Positions 49,201 through 61,353 are shown, counted from the first letter of the stretch. The stretch is 64,000 nucleotides of DNA from Jacaranda mimosifolia (GCA_018894105.1 CM032133.1:20908501-20972500), one strand, 5' to 3'. A program made the numbers and translations. The notes: a model not told the origin generated them from the letters alone.

Positions 49201-50221
49201 ATATTACAAAATTTGTAGTAATAGCCTTCTCGTATATTTGCTGTTGTACGTTGATGATATGTTGATTACCTCTAGAAACATATCTGAGATCAACCAATTA
49301 AAAGCTCAATTAAGTGAAGAATTTGAGATGAAGGATTTGGGCGGTGCAAAGAAGATTTTGGGCATGGAGATCATCCAGGACAGACACGTAGGATTGTTGT
49401 ACTTGTCTCAACAGCATTACATTGAGAAAGTACTTGAGCGATTTGGGATGGATAAGTCCAAGCCAGTTAGTACGCCACTTGCAGCTCATTTCAGGCTCTC
49501 ATAAGATCTATCACCGAGTACTAAGGAGGAGGTGGAGCACATGTCAAATGTGCCATATGCTAGTACAGTGGGTAGCTTGATGTACGCCTTGGTGTGCACT
49601 AGGCCAAACATTTCACATGCAATCAGTGTTGTGAGCAGGTATATGCACAAGCCAGGAAAGACTCATTGGCAGGCTGTGAAATGGATCATGAGGTATCTGA
49701 GAGGCTCTGCAGGTAGATGTTTGAGGTATAGTCAATCGAATTCTACTACAAGAATTATTGGGTATGTGGATGCAGATTATGCAGGAGATTTGGAAAGTAG
49801 AAGGTCCATGACGGGCTATGTGTTTTGTGTATCAAGTTGTACGGTTAGCTGGAATGTGACTTTGCAGTCATAAGTTGCATTGTCCACAATAGAAGCTGAG
49901 TACATGGCTTTGGCTGAAGGCGTTAAAGAAGGCATTTGGCTAAAGGGGCTGATCGATGATATGGGTATGACTTTTGAGATCACTAAGGTATTTTGTGACA
50001 GTCAGAGTGCCATACACTTGTCAAAGAACCAAGCATTTCATGAGAGAACAAAGCACATAGATGTGAGGTATCACTTTGTTCGGGATATGGTGTCCCAAGG
50101 AGTCATGTTGGTTGACAAAGTTGGGATTAAGGATAATCCGGCAGACATGTTGACTAAGGTTGTTCCAGGAATCAAATTCGAGCATTTCTTGGATTTGATT
50201 AATGTTTGCAGACTTAGATAA
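46276..50221 (+). pseudogene. Copia 2 gag-pol polyprotein, few lesions
   Basis: The frame starts at ATG 46276 (KYEVEKFDGKNDFGLW). A TGA at 46591-46593 interrupts gag. The zinc knuckle near 46960-47000 reads CFRCGGKGHWKWNY, so its last Cys is Tyr. Protease WILDSGCSYHM is near 47135. Integrase has the HxxxH-type WHMRLGH but CEQY in place of CxxC, then SDLWGP and RTDNGLEF. Frameshifts lie near 47950 and 48230. Reverse transcriptase runs about 48640-49500 with LLYVDDML near 49240 and stops at 49118-49120 and 49502-49504. RNase H runs to 50221, with a stop at 49871-49873, then STIEAEYMAL and TKHIDVRYHF. The catalytic acids visible are intact, but no full polyprotein could be made. Confidence 0.85.
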
Positions 50222-50282
50222 CAGCCCTATTGGAGGCAGGGACAAAGAAGATGAATGGGAATTTCAAATCAAGGTGGAGAAT

Positions 50283-50899
50283 TGTTGATTTTGCCTTGAA
50301 ATTTGAGGTAAAATTGACAAAGAACGGAAGAAATGGAGCGAAACGAAGCAAAGTGGTCGAAATGGGCTCGAGAACACACCCTGGTGAGTGTTGGAAGGAC
50401 GCCGCGAGGTAAAGTGCTCCAAGGTTTGTACATAGGCGAAAAGGGCACAAAAAGACGCATCGTGCGCCCCGGCGCGCAGTGAACAGTAACTTTGCGCCGG
50501 GGCTCAAGTTTTTTGTCCATGTTTGGGTTTTTCTTGGCAGAAGCAGTTTTGTGTGCCCCGGCGCGCAACGCAATCCCATTGGCCTTGGGCTTCAGTTTTT
50601 ACTATAAATATTAGTTTTTCTTTTGAGAAAAGTATCACGAACATAACACAAGGGCTTCTTTACTGCTTTTGAGTAATTCTCTCAAGACGGAGTTTAGAAC
50701 GAGGTTGTTAGGTGTTTTTGTTAGATTTGTGGGATTCAAGTTTGTACTTGCACTTTGATTTGAGATCAATAAAATTTCTTTTCTTTGTTGGGTGGATTAG
50801 GCAGATCACCGAACCACGTTAAATCTTGTTGTCACTTTACATCGAATTACTTTACTATTATTTCATCATTTCCGCAATAGATCCTCTTGGGTTACAACA
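50283..50899 (+). repeat. 3' LTR of Copia 2
   Basis: This LTR is 617 bases, shorter than the 5' copy mainly in the GC-rich block. Its end GGGTTACAACA is followed directly by TSD ATACA. Confidence 0.85.
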
Positions 50900-51232
50900 A
50901 TACATATGTAGTACGAGTATTGTACATGAATTGGAATTAGTTTCCAACTCATTTTTCAGAAAACTATGTGCAAGAACTTCAAAACGAAAAAGAGGAAAAA
51001 GAAAAAGAGAATCAATCATTGCTACACCACAGATGAGTATTCTTGGTAAGCTAATGAAATTTTCTAGTTTGCTTTCCCCATAAAGGAACACAATTTCTTT
51101 AACAAACACTTGACAGGCACTAGAGGCATTTCATGGATAACTTAAAAAGAGAATAACGCAAATATTAACAGAGAAAAATGAAAGAATAGAAAGACCGTTA
51201 AAGAAAGAGGGAAAAAGGGGGGGGGGCTTTAC

Positions 51233-51482
51233 AAGGAGATTGAATCTAGTGACATTTGAAAAAGTCATAGCAATGGCGGTAGTGGAAAGAGCAAGTTCGC
51301 CAAGTTGGCTCAACATCACCATCGACACATACCGCAAAAGGTAATGCAACACTGACACCACAACCATCGACATCGCTGTGCAGCTCACCTGTTTCAGTTT
51401 TGTTATAAAGGCATCCCATTTTGCAAAAGAATCTCCACTTCTTTCATCATTTTCTGGTACGAGGAAGGGCTCTACTTATTCC
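51233..51482 (-). pseudogene. MATE copy C, exon 1
   Basis: The minus strand encodes VEPFLVPENDE, then WDAFITKLKQVSCTAMSMVV, GELALSTTAIAMTF and RFNLL, and ends at a GTAAAG donor (51227-51232). This is the N-terminal loop and first helices of a MATE protein. Upstream, Copia 3 is inserted with TSD ATTCC. Across the insertion the sense strand would read ATG GAA TAA, so the ATG at 57292-57294 is followed at once by a stop: either the start was elsewhere or it has mutated. Confidence 0.75.
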
Positions 51483-51757
51483 TATTAGCATAGGTCATGT
51501 AAATATCCAGATTGTTTAGAGCTTGCTCAGCATTAATAATCATGTAATTAGTTAGTTACAATATTAGTTTCATACTCAATAGATAGTTAGTTAGCCATAA
51601 CTGCCTCCGTATATATAAACCGTGTACACAAAATTATTCTGAATACAATTCACATTTCACACACACTTTGAATGTGTGGATAGCTTGCTACTGTTTTCGC
51701 TCTCCCATTTTCTCCCGTTTCATTTATCTTCTTCCTTGGCAATCTAAGGTTCTAACA
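51483..51757 (+). repeat. 5' LTR of Copia 3
   Basis: This LTR is 275 bases with TATATAAACCGTG as the promoter TATA region near 51612. It ends directly at the primer-binding site. Confidence 0.85.
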
Positions 51758-51841
51758 TGGTATCAGTGACATCTCGTCTCACCGCTACTTCTCTTTCAAC
51801 AGTTTCAGTCTAAATCTTCCACTCTACCTTCCTCTTCTCAC

Positions 51842-54800
51842 ATGCATCCTCTTCGATCTTCAGCTTCAGCAGTTTACGATGGCAATTCTACCATTGATGA
51901 TTCAGCAAGTCCTTTCTATATCCATCATTCTAATAGTCCTGGACTCATCCTAGTGACACAACAACTGTCCGACGATAATTACGCCGCTTGAAGTATAGCA
52001 ATGCTCATTGCTCTTTCAGTGAAGAATAAAGTCAGATTCATTGATGGTTCTATTTCATGGAAGTGCAGTAACAATATTGTTATTTCCTGGCTCCTCAATT
52101 CAGTGTCAAAGGAAGTATCAGCCAGCATTTTGTATTCTAAATCAGTGCATGAGATCTAGACAGATCTCGAAGATCGGTTTCAATGTAGCACTGGTCCTCA
52201 TCTCTATCAATTACATAGAGAACGCATAACCAACAAGTAAAGATCCAACTCCGTCAGTATGTATTTTACAAAATTAAAATAATTTGGGATGAATTGAGTA
52301 ATTTTTTGACTCTCCTGCTCATGCAATTCGTGTACTTGTGGAGGTATGAAGGAGATACTAGAAGACTACCAGCGTGAATATGTTCTAGCATTTTTTATGG
52401 GTCTCAATGATAGCTATGCGCAAATTCAGAGTCAAATTCTACTCATGGACCCCTTACCTCAGATTAGCAAAGTTTTCTCACTGGTTTGTCAAGAAGAAAT
52501 ATAGCGAGGTGTTGGCAACAACCTTAACAGTGACACAGTCAATAACTGGCTTTTGCTATCAAGGCAGAAAGTTATAAACAGACTCCCAAACACAACAATA
52601 GTCAGTTTTCTGGTGGATATAGATGACCGAATAAAGACAGACCCTATTGCATACATTGCTTTTACTTTGGGCACACAGTGGAGACTTGCTATAAATTAGA
52701 TGGTTATCCTCCTGGGTTCAAGTTCAGAAATAAGCCTCAGTCTCAGCCCATGCCTCATTCTGGAAGTATAGTCTCCACAAATCAAACAGCATCTACTACT
52801 GTGAATAAGATCTCTCACTTTCAACCAGCTGATTCTTCTACAAATTTCATCCAAACTCTCAGTGCATCTCAATACAGTAAGCTCCTCAAACTTCTTTCCA
52901 ACCGCACCAATACTACTCCTGCAGCTAATACTTCATCTACTAAATCTGATCCTTTTCCCTCTACATACACCATAGGTATTTGTTGTTCTACTTCTTCTCA
53001 TCCTTTATTCCTTTCCACTAATTGGATAATTGATTCTGGTGCTTCACAGCATATTTGCTCAAACATTCACATGTTTATGCACTTGACCCCCATAAAATGT
53101 TCTTTTGTCACTTTGCCAAATAACACTAGCATTTCAGTTCATTTCATGGGTGATATCAAACTTAATTCTGACATAACTCTCACCAATGAGCTATATGTAT
53201 CAAACTCCAACTCCTATTCGTTAGCTCTCCCCTTAAAAATCTTGATCTCACCTTCCTTTTTTCTCATGACAACTTTGTGATTCAGGAAACTCAGACTTCG
53301 AAGGAGCTTGGCAGGGGCAAAAATGAAGCTGACCTCTATATTCTTCATATTCATCAGCCTGTAAATCATGCTATTTCTTTGAATAAAATGTCAGTGCAAA
53401 TTTGGCATAATAGACTAGGACATTTGTCTAATGAGAAACTTGCTTCTATGAAATCTTCATTGCAAATCATGGTTCACAGAAACGGTCGCGGGGATCAAAA
53501 CGGAGGGCAAGGTTCCAGTTCCATTGCAACGTCGCGGAACGGTCGCGGACATTCCGCATAATTTCTTATTAAATTATTCAAAAAATTCAAGTAAATTATG
53601 AAATAAATTAAAACATTTAAAACTCTATTTTTTGCTTATATAAAGTAATTGGCAAAATTTTGGGCATCATAAATTAATTATAAATTACATAAGTTTAGCA
53701 AAACTCATAAATGTTAGAAAAGTTATTATACAACATAATAAAAATAAAAATAATTATAATAAAACTAATTCTTTCCTAGTTTGTGGAATGGGAATTTTAG
53801 AGCAATTATTTTCTACAGAAATATTCCCAGCCTTCTTCTTCTCCGACCACCAATTCACCATTTTTGCAATTGTGCCATTTCCAATCACCCAAGCCATCTC
53901 CAATCTCTCAATTCTGCCATTTCCAATGTCTTAAAATTTTGAAGTATTATTTGGCTAATGAGGAGAATGCTCTAGAGTTTAAGGATGCCTAACAATCGGA
54001 CAAGCTCTGAGCTGGAGTTGGTGGCTCTTTCCACCTGCGACAAACCGGTGGATAAAAGTGACACCGCGACTATATAGGCGGTGGAGAGCCGAGCAACTAG
54101 CCTTAACCAAGTAGTTCCCGGCCGCGTTGCATCGAAAGTTTACTCTGCATACTACAGCCAAACTCAATGCCCGTATCATTTCCATTTCCCGTTTTGATTC
54201 ACTGAGAAGACCCGATTTATCGGTGTGTAGCGGTGTATTGGTGCTAAATCGGCCGATTTTGGCCATTCCTAACACAGCCCTATTCCACACCGATGCGACG
54301 AAACCTTACTGTCCGTTTCGGTTTCGATAAGGCCATTCCGATTGAAAAATCACCAATCCGGCGAACCATGTTGCAAATTGAAGTAAAGGATATGAATAAA
54401 ACATGTTGTGTTTGTCCTCTTGCCAAGCAACGATAGCTACCTTTTATCTCGTACAATCACTTATCATGTTCCTCTTTTGATCTCATACATTTAGATATAT
54501 GAGAGCCATTCCATACTATAGCTCATACTAGCTATAGATTTTTCTTAACCATTGTAGATGATTGCACTAGGTTCACCTGAACCTTATGCTCAAAACGAAA
54601 GCTGAAGCACCTCTTGCCATATCTAGATTTTTCACTCTTGTTCATACTCAATTTAATGCCACTATCAAGCAAGTCCATGGTGACAATGCTAGAGAGCTCA
54701 ATCTCATAGATTTTTATGCCAAACAACATTTCATTCATCAATGTGCATGTGTCGAAACCCCACAACAGAATTCTATAGTTGAGCGTAAGCATCAACATCT

Positions 54801-56990
54801 TTTAAACGTTGCGCGTGCCCTCTATTTTCATTCCCACATACCCATTCACTTCTGGAATGAATATATGTTAACTGCCACAGTTTTAATCAATAGGACTCCA
54901 TCTCCCTTGCTAAAAAATAAGTGCCCCATGAGCTCTTATATCAATCCACAATAGACTATTCTCTACTTAAGGTGTTCGGGTGTTTAGCACATGTTTCTAC
55001 CTTAAAAATTCACCATACTAAATTTGATCCTCAATCCAGATCATGTGTCTTTCTAGGCTATCCCACAGCCATGAAAGGTTACAAGTTTTTTTACCTTATC
55101 TCTAAACAACTCATAGTGTCTAGGAATACTATTTTCCATGAAGATGCATTTCCATTTCAAGACCCTAATAACTACAATGTACATGCTGACCCTTTTTTTT
55201 TTTTTTGTTCTTCTTATACCATCTAATGACTTACCTCTTATCATTCAGCAGTCATGTCGTTTCGATTCAACTTCTGCAACCTCTACCATTCCTTCCCTCG
55301 CTACTCCTACCATCAAAAAATCTACATGACAAACCAGACCACCAGCTTATTTTCAGGATTATCACTGCCATCTCTTACAATCTCTTCCTAATCACACAAA
55401 ATGTACCTATCCCATCTCTAAACATCTATCTTATACTTTATTTTCTCCTGAATCTCTCTACTCATTTAGAACCTCACTCTTATAATCAAGCCATTAAGTT
55501 TCTTGAGTGGCAAGTAGCTATACATTTTGAGTTGCACGTAGTAATATCAAATCACACTTGGAGTGTGGTTCCCCTCTCCCTTGGTAAACATGTTGTTGGT
55601 TACAGGTGGATTTATAAATTGAAACTTCAGGCAAACAGTACCATTGATAGACATAAAGCATGTCTTATGGCCAAAGGATACACACAGCAAGCTATAGTAG
55701 ATTTTTTGAACACGTTCTCAACTATAGAAAAATTCTCTATAGTGAAAGTTCTTCTTGCCATTGCAACAGCCAAACAGTGGCACCTAGCACAGTTTGACTT
55801 CAACAATACTTTTTCTTAATGGAGATTTGTTTGAGGAACTGTACATGGAGTTTCCTCTTGACTACAAACCTAATCACTCTCAGTAACACAATTCCGACCG
55901 CCTAGTTTGCAGACTTTATAAAGCTTTATACAACCTCAGATAGGCATCTTGCCAATGGTATTCTAATATCTCTTCAGTCCTTTTCAAACTTGGTTTTGTT
56001 TAGTCACATGCTAACCATAGTTTGTCCACACAGGGTTTCAATCAGTCGTTCATTGCCATTCTTGTTTATGTTGATGACGTTGTCATTGCTGGTCCTTCTC
56101 TTGATGATATTGCTAAGCTCAAGCCTATACCTTAGCAACAGTTTGAGCTTCATGATTTTGGCTCGATGAAGTACTGCTTGGGTCTTGAAGTTGCTCAGTC
56201 TCCCTCTAGTATCTTCGTTTCTCAGAGGTACTATGCATTACAGATATTAGAGGATATAGGCTTTCTTGCTGCCAAGTCCTCTACAATTCCTACAGACCCT
56301 CACATGAAGCTCAATTCCACCGATGACGACCCACAACAAGACCCATCACAGTATCGACATTTAATTGGCAGACTTCTCTATCTGACATTAACAAGACTAA
56401 ATATCACCTTTTGTGTTCCTTGCCTCCGTCACTTTGTTGCCACTCCCCGCACACCACATTTTCAAGATGTTCATCACTTACTAATTTACTATGGTATATC
56501 AAATCTACACCTAGCCAAGGTCTCTACTTCTCAATCGTCGCAGTAGCTCAACATGTTCTCAAATGCAGATTGGGCCTCATGTTCCGGCATCCATAAATCT
56601 ACCGCAGGTTTTTGCGTATTTTTGGTGACTTTTTCATATCGTGAAAGTTAAGAAACAACAAACTATCTCTAGATCATCTGCAGAAGCTGAGTATCAAGCC
56701 CTTGCAACCACTGCTAGTGAAATTATTTGGCTCCAGTAGATTCTTCAGAACTTTAGGGTTTATCTTGATGCACCTACTCTCATCTTTTGCAACAATCAAG
56801 TAGCTCTCCACATCGCCTCCAATCTGGTGTTCCATGAATGTGTGAAACACATAGAAATTGACCGCTTGAAAAGTTTGTCTCATGCCTATTTGTTCAAACA
56901 ACCAGTAGGCTGATGTTTTTACTAAGGCCTTGCCAAGTGCTACATTGTTGCCTTTACTATCCCAGATGGCCATTTGGAACCCCCATTGTC
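51842..56990 (+). pseudogene. Copia 3 gag-pol, degenerate and split by a hAT insertion
   Basis: Gag begins at ATG 51842 (SPFYIHHSNSPGLILV) and soon meets a stop. The zinc knuckle CIHCFYFGHTVETC is near 52650. Protease IDSGASQHIC is near 53030. The GAG-pre-integrase motif IWHNRLGHLSNEKL near 53400 is cut by the 903-base insertion. Integrase resumes near 54530 (FLTIVDDCTRF) and shows ETPQQNSIVERKH near 54755. Reverse transcriptase spans about 55490-56160, with LVYVDDVVIAG near 56065. RNase H fragments reach 56990 (SSAEAEYQALAT near 56680). Many stops and frameshifts are present. Confidence 0.82.
53468..54370. mobile_element. hAT-like non-autonomous element nested in Copia 3
   Basis: It starts CATGGTTC and ends GAACCATG, with a perfect 8-base TSD TTGCAAAT (53460-53467 and 54371-54378). 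The 903 bases have GC-rich ends carrying repeated GGTCGCGG / CGGCCGATT-type motifs and an AT-rich centre; subterminal short repeats are usual for hAT elements. No transposase is seen. A 103-codon frame on the minus strand (53979-54290) shows no transposase motifs. Confidence 0.78.
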
Positions 56991-57012
56991 CATCTTTAGG
57001 GGGAGGGGGGGA

Positions 57013-57287
57013 TAATAGCATAGGTCATGTAAATATCTAGATTGTTTAGAGTTTACTCAGCATTAATTATCATATAATTAATTAGTCTAATATTAGTTTC
57101 ATACTCAACAGTTTGTTAGTTATCCATAGCTGCCTTTGTGTATATAAACCGTGTACACAGCTTTATTCTGAATACAATTCACATTTCACACATACTTTAA
57201 ATGCATAGATAGCTTGCTGCTCTTTCTCTCTCTCTCATTTTCTCCTATTTTATTCATCTTCTTCCCTAGAGATCTAGGGTTCCAATA
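57013..57287 (+). repeat. 3' LTR of Copia 3
   Basis: This LTR is 275 bases, the same length as the 5' LTR, with scattered substitutions indicating an old insertion. It ends CAATA before TSD ATTCC. Confidence 0.85.
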
Positions 57288-57292
57288 ATTCC

Positions 57293-57568
57293 ATCGACAA
57301 AAGTATCTTAGAATCTTGAATCTTAATCACCAAATAAGTGTAAGAGTTCTGTGCGGTCCGTGTTCTTAAAGGGGAGGGTTATCAATTGAGCTGAAAACAC
57401 TCTCCTATTATGAGAAGTATGGCACCATGCACTGATACATGGATTCCACCATCTTTTAATGGAGCTATATGTGGAACAATTTTTAAGTATTTGTAGTAGC
57501 AATAATGTCGGAGAGAGACTAAGAAGACAATGGCTGCGTGTGGAATAATTTCAAAAACTTGTAGCATA
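57293..57568. other. Continuation of MATE C upstream flank
   Basis: This directly continues the sequence that Copia 3 interrupted. It should hold the leader or promoter of MATE C, but no element can be named. Confidence 0.4.
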
Positions 57569-57938
57569 TACTCCGTCCGTGCGTATTAATTTATCATATT
57601 ATATATTTATACTATAATTATATTAATAAGTAATGAGGAATTTAATCTTTTATAGTATAAATAAATAAAAGTATAATTTTATAATCACATTGAAAAACAT
57701 ACAACATTAACTATCTATTAATATAAATTTATGTATACATAGCAAATCATTTCTATGTCAAAAGTTTGAAAATATTGAATATATCTATCTACATATTTCA
57801 TAAATATTTTTGTTATTTTTTTACCATATTACTTGTGTTTAATTTTTCTTTTTATATCAAGTTATAAATATACTTTTAAAATCAAACTGAAAATTAAGGG
57901 TATAATTGATAATGTAAATTTTGGTATAATATGGAGTA
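57569..57938. mobile_element. Stowaway-like MITE, degenerate
   Basis: TACTCCGTCCGT at the left and GGAGTA at the right resemble the CTCCCTCCGTCC terminus of plant Stowaway (Tc1/mariner) elements, with TA at both ends. The interior is AT-rich and lacks coding. The inverted repeat is short, so confidence is limited. Confidence 0.45.
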
Positions 57939-58673
57939 ACTACCACAGCAATATAACATAGATGTATCTTTATTTTTGTTGAATTCTAAATTTTTTTAAA
58001 AATATTTAAAAGTTTAAAAACAATTTTTAGCGCAATTTCTTAGTAAGTTTCAATGTCTTTTTCCAACATTATTACATTTTAGTACACTTTCTTTATAATT
58101 TTTTATTTCTTCAAAACTAAAACTCTTATAAATATCTTGGTATGACTTGTCAGTTTGACAAACAGCACAAAGTTTCAATTTTGAATGGGTCAAATTAAAA
58201 CAGCCCAAAATGTAATCAAATATGGCCGACGTTTTTCTTTAAGTTTTAGAACTGTACCACCATTAATCAAATGTAATCAATATTAATCAAGTAATCATAG
58301 ATCATATAATATTTGAAAATTTGGATTAAATGTGCAAAAAATCAAAAGAAAATGGATTAAATATGCTAACCACAATAAAATGTACTGAAATCAAGATGGA
58401 CAATACTTGAGGGACTAAAATTACAATTTTTCCAAAGAAGTATGTTTGATCTATAGAAACATGAGGTATTTTGATAAATGATAATTGTGTTTTGAGAGAA
58501 TATTTTTTCAAAAAATAGTGTAAAGGAAGATACAAATTCATTCTTTTAATACTTAGGCTTTGGGTTTATCATTAACAAAAGATGCAACTAAACAAGGGTT
58601 AGCCCCCCTAAATTTGGGGAGTTGGTTAAAGAAAATATATCTTTAAAAGCTTTCTTTTGTTTGCATATTATAT
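57939..58673. other. AT-rich spacer
   Basis: No genes or clear repeats seen. Confidence 0.4.
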
Positions 58674-59525
58674 ACTAGTTGTCGCAGCACGTCATATTTG
58701 CTCACGACTGCACTCTATAAGAGAAATTTATCTTGTATTGTATGTCTAGTGGAGCGTCGTTTTAGGCTTGCATTGTTACTAAATGATCTAACCACTTATG
58801 AATTCAATAATTGCTAATGTGTACCTTCGTGCCCATGAAATAAAACTTCTACAATATTCATCTCTTTCAATCTTCTCTAAGTAATGAATGAAAAAAGAGT
58901 TACACTAACATAAATAAAAATGTGCGGAGAAAAAGAGAACATAACAATAATTTAAAGTTAAATAAGTGGATGCCACAAAACCTTACTGCTATCAATAGAG
59001 AAGTAAAATAATGCATAAAATACAACGTTAAAGTTACTGAAAATTTATGAGACTCAAGAAATGTGATTAAATTAATGAAGATCTACTTACACTTAAAACA
59101 AATAAGGATAAATTAGTCTTGTAATAAAAATAAAAAGAAGATTAGCAATAGGGAAAAAAAATGAAAGCAGGTTCTATGGCCACTAAATATTATTAGCAAA
59201 TTTAAAAATTTTGAATAATGACATGAGATGACATTTTCAAGGTTTGCTGTAAGAAATAATTTAAGAATACATAAGAGAACATAGACACATGGACAAAAAA
59301 TTGAAGGAGGCTGAAGAAGAAAGTTTTATCTTGGGGTTACAACATTACATGTTGAGGATAATGAGAAGACTAAAAATCATGTTTATATTGTAGTTGAGAT
59401 AATTAAGGAATAAAAGGATGTAAATTATTTGACTAAACATATGAATATAGGGATATTTTGGGCATATCATTATTTGGTGGGGCGGTGAATGTAAAGGGGC
59501 TTCTCTTTTTATATAATACAAGTGG
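58674..59525 (-). repeat. Helitron-like repeat, tandem copy 1
   Basis: The segment from about 58851 is about 70-80% similar by eye to 59785-60530. Its left border has ACTAGTTGTCGCAGCACG, like the reverse complement of a Helitron 3' end (hairpin then CTAGT). Its right end CTTTTTATATAATAC resembles the complement of a Helitron 5' end. No Rep/helicase is encoded. The tandem similarity is direct observation; the Helitron class is inference. Confidence 0.45.
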
Positions 59526-60530
59526 CGGAGGCACAGTGTGCAACTATTGATAAATAAAAAATAATATAATTGTAGAAAATTTGAAAAGAAAAAACAAATT
59601 ATGAAGAAATAAAAAAATGTATAATATTCATGAATTATAGTGGAACTAAGTGTAAGTAATATGACATGAATGATGTGGTAGTTATTCTATAGTTATGGGA
59701 ATAAAAAATAAAAATGAGGGCATCATAGGAAATTAATTGAAAACACATCAATAAATGGATAGACACTTTAGTAATAGTATAGATTAATATTAATTTCTTT
59801 CAATCTTCCTTAAATAATGAATAAAAAGAGAGTTATACTAACATAAATAAAAATGGGTACGAACAAAAAAAGAGCATAACAACAATTCAAATTCAAATAA
59901 AAGAATTCCACAAAACCCCACTACTATCAAAGGAGAAGTAAAATAATGCACAATATACAATATTAAAGTTGCTAAAAATTCATGAGACTCAAGAATTGTG
60001 ACTAAATTAATGAAGATCTACTTATATTTAAAAAAAATAAAGATGAATTAGTCCTATAATAAAATAAAAAGAAAAAAAAATGAAATAACATTTGTAAAAA
60101 AGAAAAAAAAATGAAATAGCCACTAAATATTATTAGAATATTTGTAAATTTTGGATAATGGCAAGAAATAACATTTCCAAAGTTTGTTGTAAGAAATAAT
60201 TTTAGAATACATAAGAGAATATAGGCAATGGACAAAAAATTGAAGGAGGTTGCGGGAGGTTAAGAAGGTTGAAGGGGAAAGTTATGTCAGGGGGTTATAG
60301 TAGCTAGTTACATATTGAGGATAATGAGAAAACTAAAAGATCATGTTTATTTTGTAGTTGAGATAATTATGGAGTAAAATCTTAATAAAAAAAGAGATAA
60401 TTAAGGAGTAAAAGAATGTACATAATTTTATTAAATATATCAACATAGGGATATTTTGGGATATCATAGTTTGGTATAGCGGTGAGTATAAGGCGACTAC
60501 CGTTTTTATATAGGATAGACTAGTGGTCGC
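59526..60530 (-). repeat. Helitron-like repeat, tandem copy 2 with a short extra unit
   Basis: A short unit (about 59521-59783) ends AGTAATAGTATAGA, again the complement of a TCTATACTATTA-type 5' terminus. The second long copy follows (59785-60530), ending TTTTTATATAGGATAGA and directly followed by CTAGTGGTCGCCG. The same junction motif thus recurs three times (58674, 59521, 60526). Confidence 0.45.
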
Positions 60531-61353
60531 CGTATGCATAAATATTTTTTGAGTACAATATAGTTTTATTTTGAAAAACTTTCATTTGGTATAATAGAAA
60601 TTGACTGATAAATTATATATATATATATATATATAATTATAATCACAATACAATTAAAAGGCTATATAAAACTCTATAAGAAAGACACCATTAAATAAAT
60701 AAATCAATATATAACAAAGTTCCTATAAGCAATTATTATTATTTTTTTAAATAGGTTGTCAATCTAACTTTGTTGATTGAAATAATAATACATAAAAATT
60801 AGTTATTTTGCCCAAAAAGTCAAACCATGCAAGTGGAACCTATTGACGAAGTTATAAGTAGTGAGAAGAGGGAAAATTAGTGGGGAAATGAGTTATAGAG
60901 ATTGGACAGAGGAAAAGTTAATAGGGATAAGGAATCATACACGTTAGTTATAGATAAAATTTTGAAAATTTATGTAAATTTACTTTCTATTTGTAGAGAT
61001 ATTTTAGATAAATAATATTATGATATAATATGAGTAAGAGGACTTTTCTTTTTAAATAGTATATATGCACTATTTATTCAGGTATCTTTAATTAACTCAC
61101 TTGATTTACAAGGTGTAACTTCCCTAGTAAAACCATTACCCATTCTATCTATATCTAAACTAAGCTAAGAATCCCCTAAAAATATTTTATATTAAAAATA
61201 ATTTAAGCATATAATTTACTATTTAACAATAGAACAATATTTATCTTTTTTTTCTCCTTCTCTATAAAATTATTCTCTTCGTGAGTTAAAATTTATTTTT
61301 CTTGAAAATGCATATTTTTTATAATGTTTGTATATTGTTTCTCTAATATATAT
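60531..61353. other. AT-rich spacer
   Basis: A TA repeat is at about 60616-60636. I see no gene. Confidence 0.4.

Larger units (their letters stand above)
45589..50899 (+). mobile_element. Copia retrotransposon 2 (Tnt1/Tork-like), in MATE C intron 1
   Basis: A 5.3-kb element flanked by the perfect TSD ATACA (45584-45588 and 50900-50904). LTRs are 45589-46248 (660) and 50283-50899 (617), with TGTTGATTTTG and GGGTTACAACA ends. The primer-binding site TGGTATTGGAGCAGG at about 46252 is close to the tRNA-iMet site TGGTATCAGAGC. A purine tract (AAGGTGGAGAAT) precedes the 3' LTR. Similarity of gag and integrase to Tnt1-type elements suggests the Tork lineage. It is the least decayed element here. 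Confidence 0.9.
51483..57287 (+). mobile_element. Copia retrotransposon 3, decayed, in MATE C exon 1
   Basis: A 5.8-kb element flanked by the perfect TSD ATTCC (51478-51482 and 57288-57292). LTRs are 51483-51757 and 57013-57287, 275 bases each, starting TA where TG is expected and ending TAACA and CAATA. The primer-binding site TGGTATCAGTGAC is at 51758. The purine tract GGGGGAGGGGGGGA adjoins the 3' LTR. A hAT-like element (53468-54370) is nested inside. Confidence 0.9.

Noticed and set aside
53979..54290. 103-codon frame in the hAT-like element as a host gene
   Set aside because: No recognisable domain; it lies wholly within the transposon and is probably chance.
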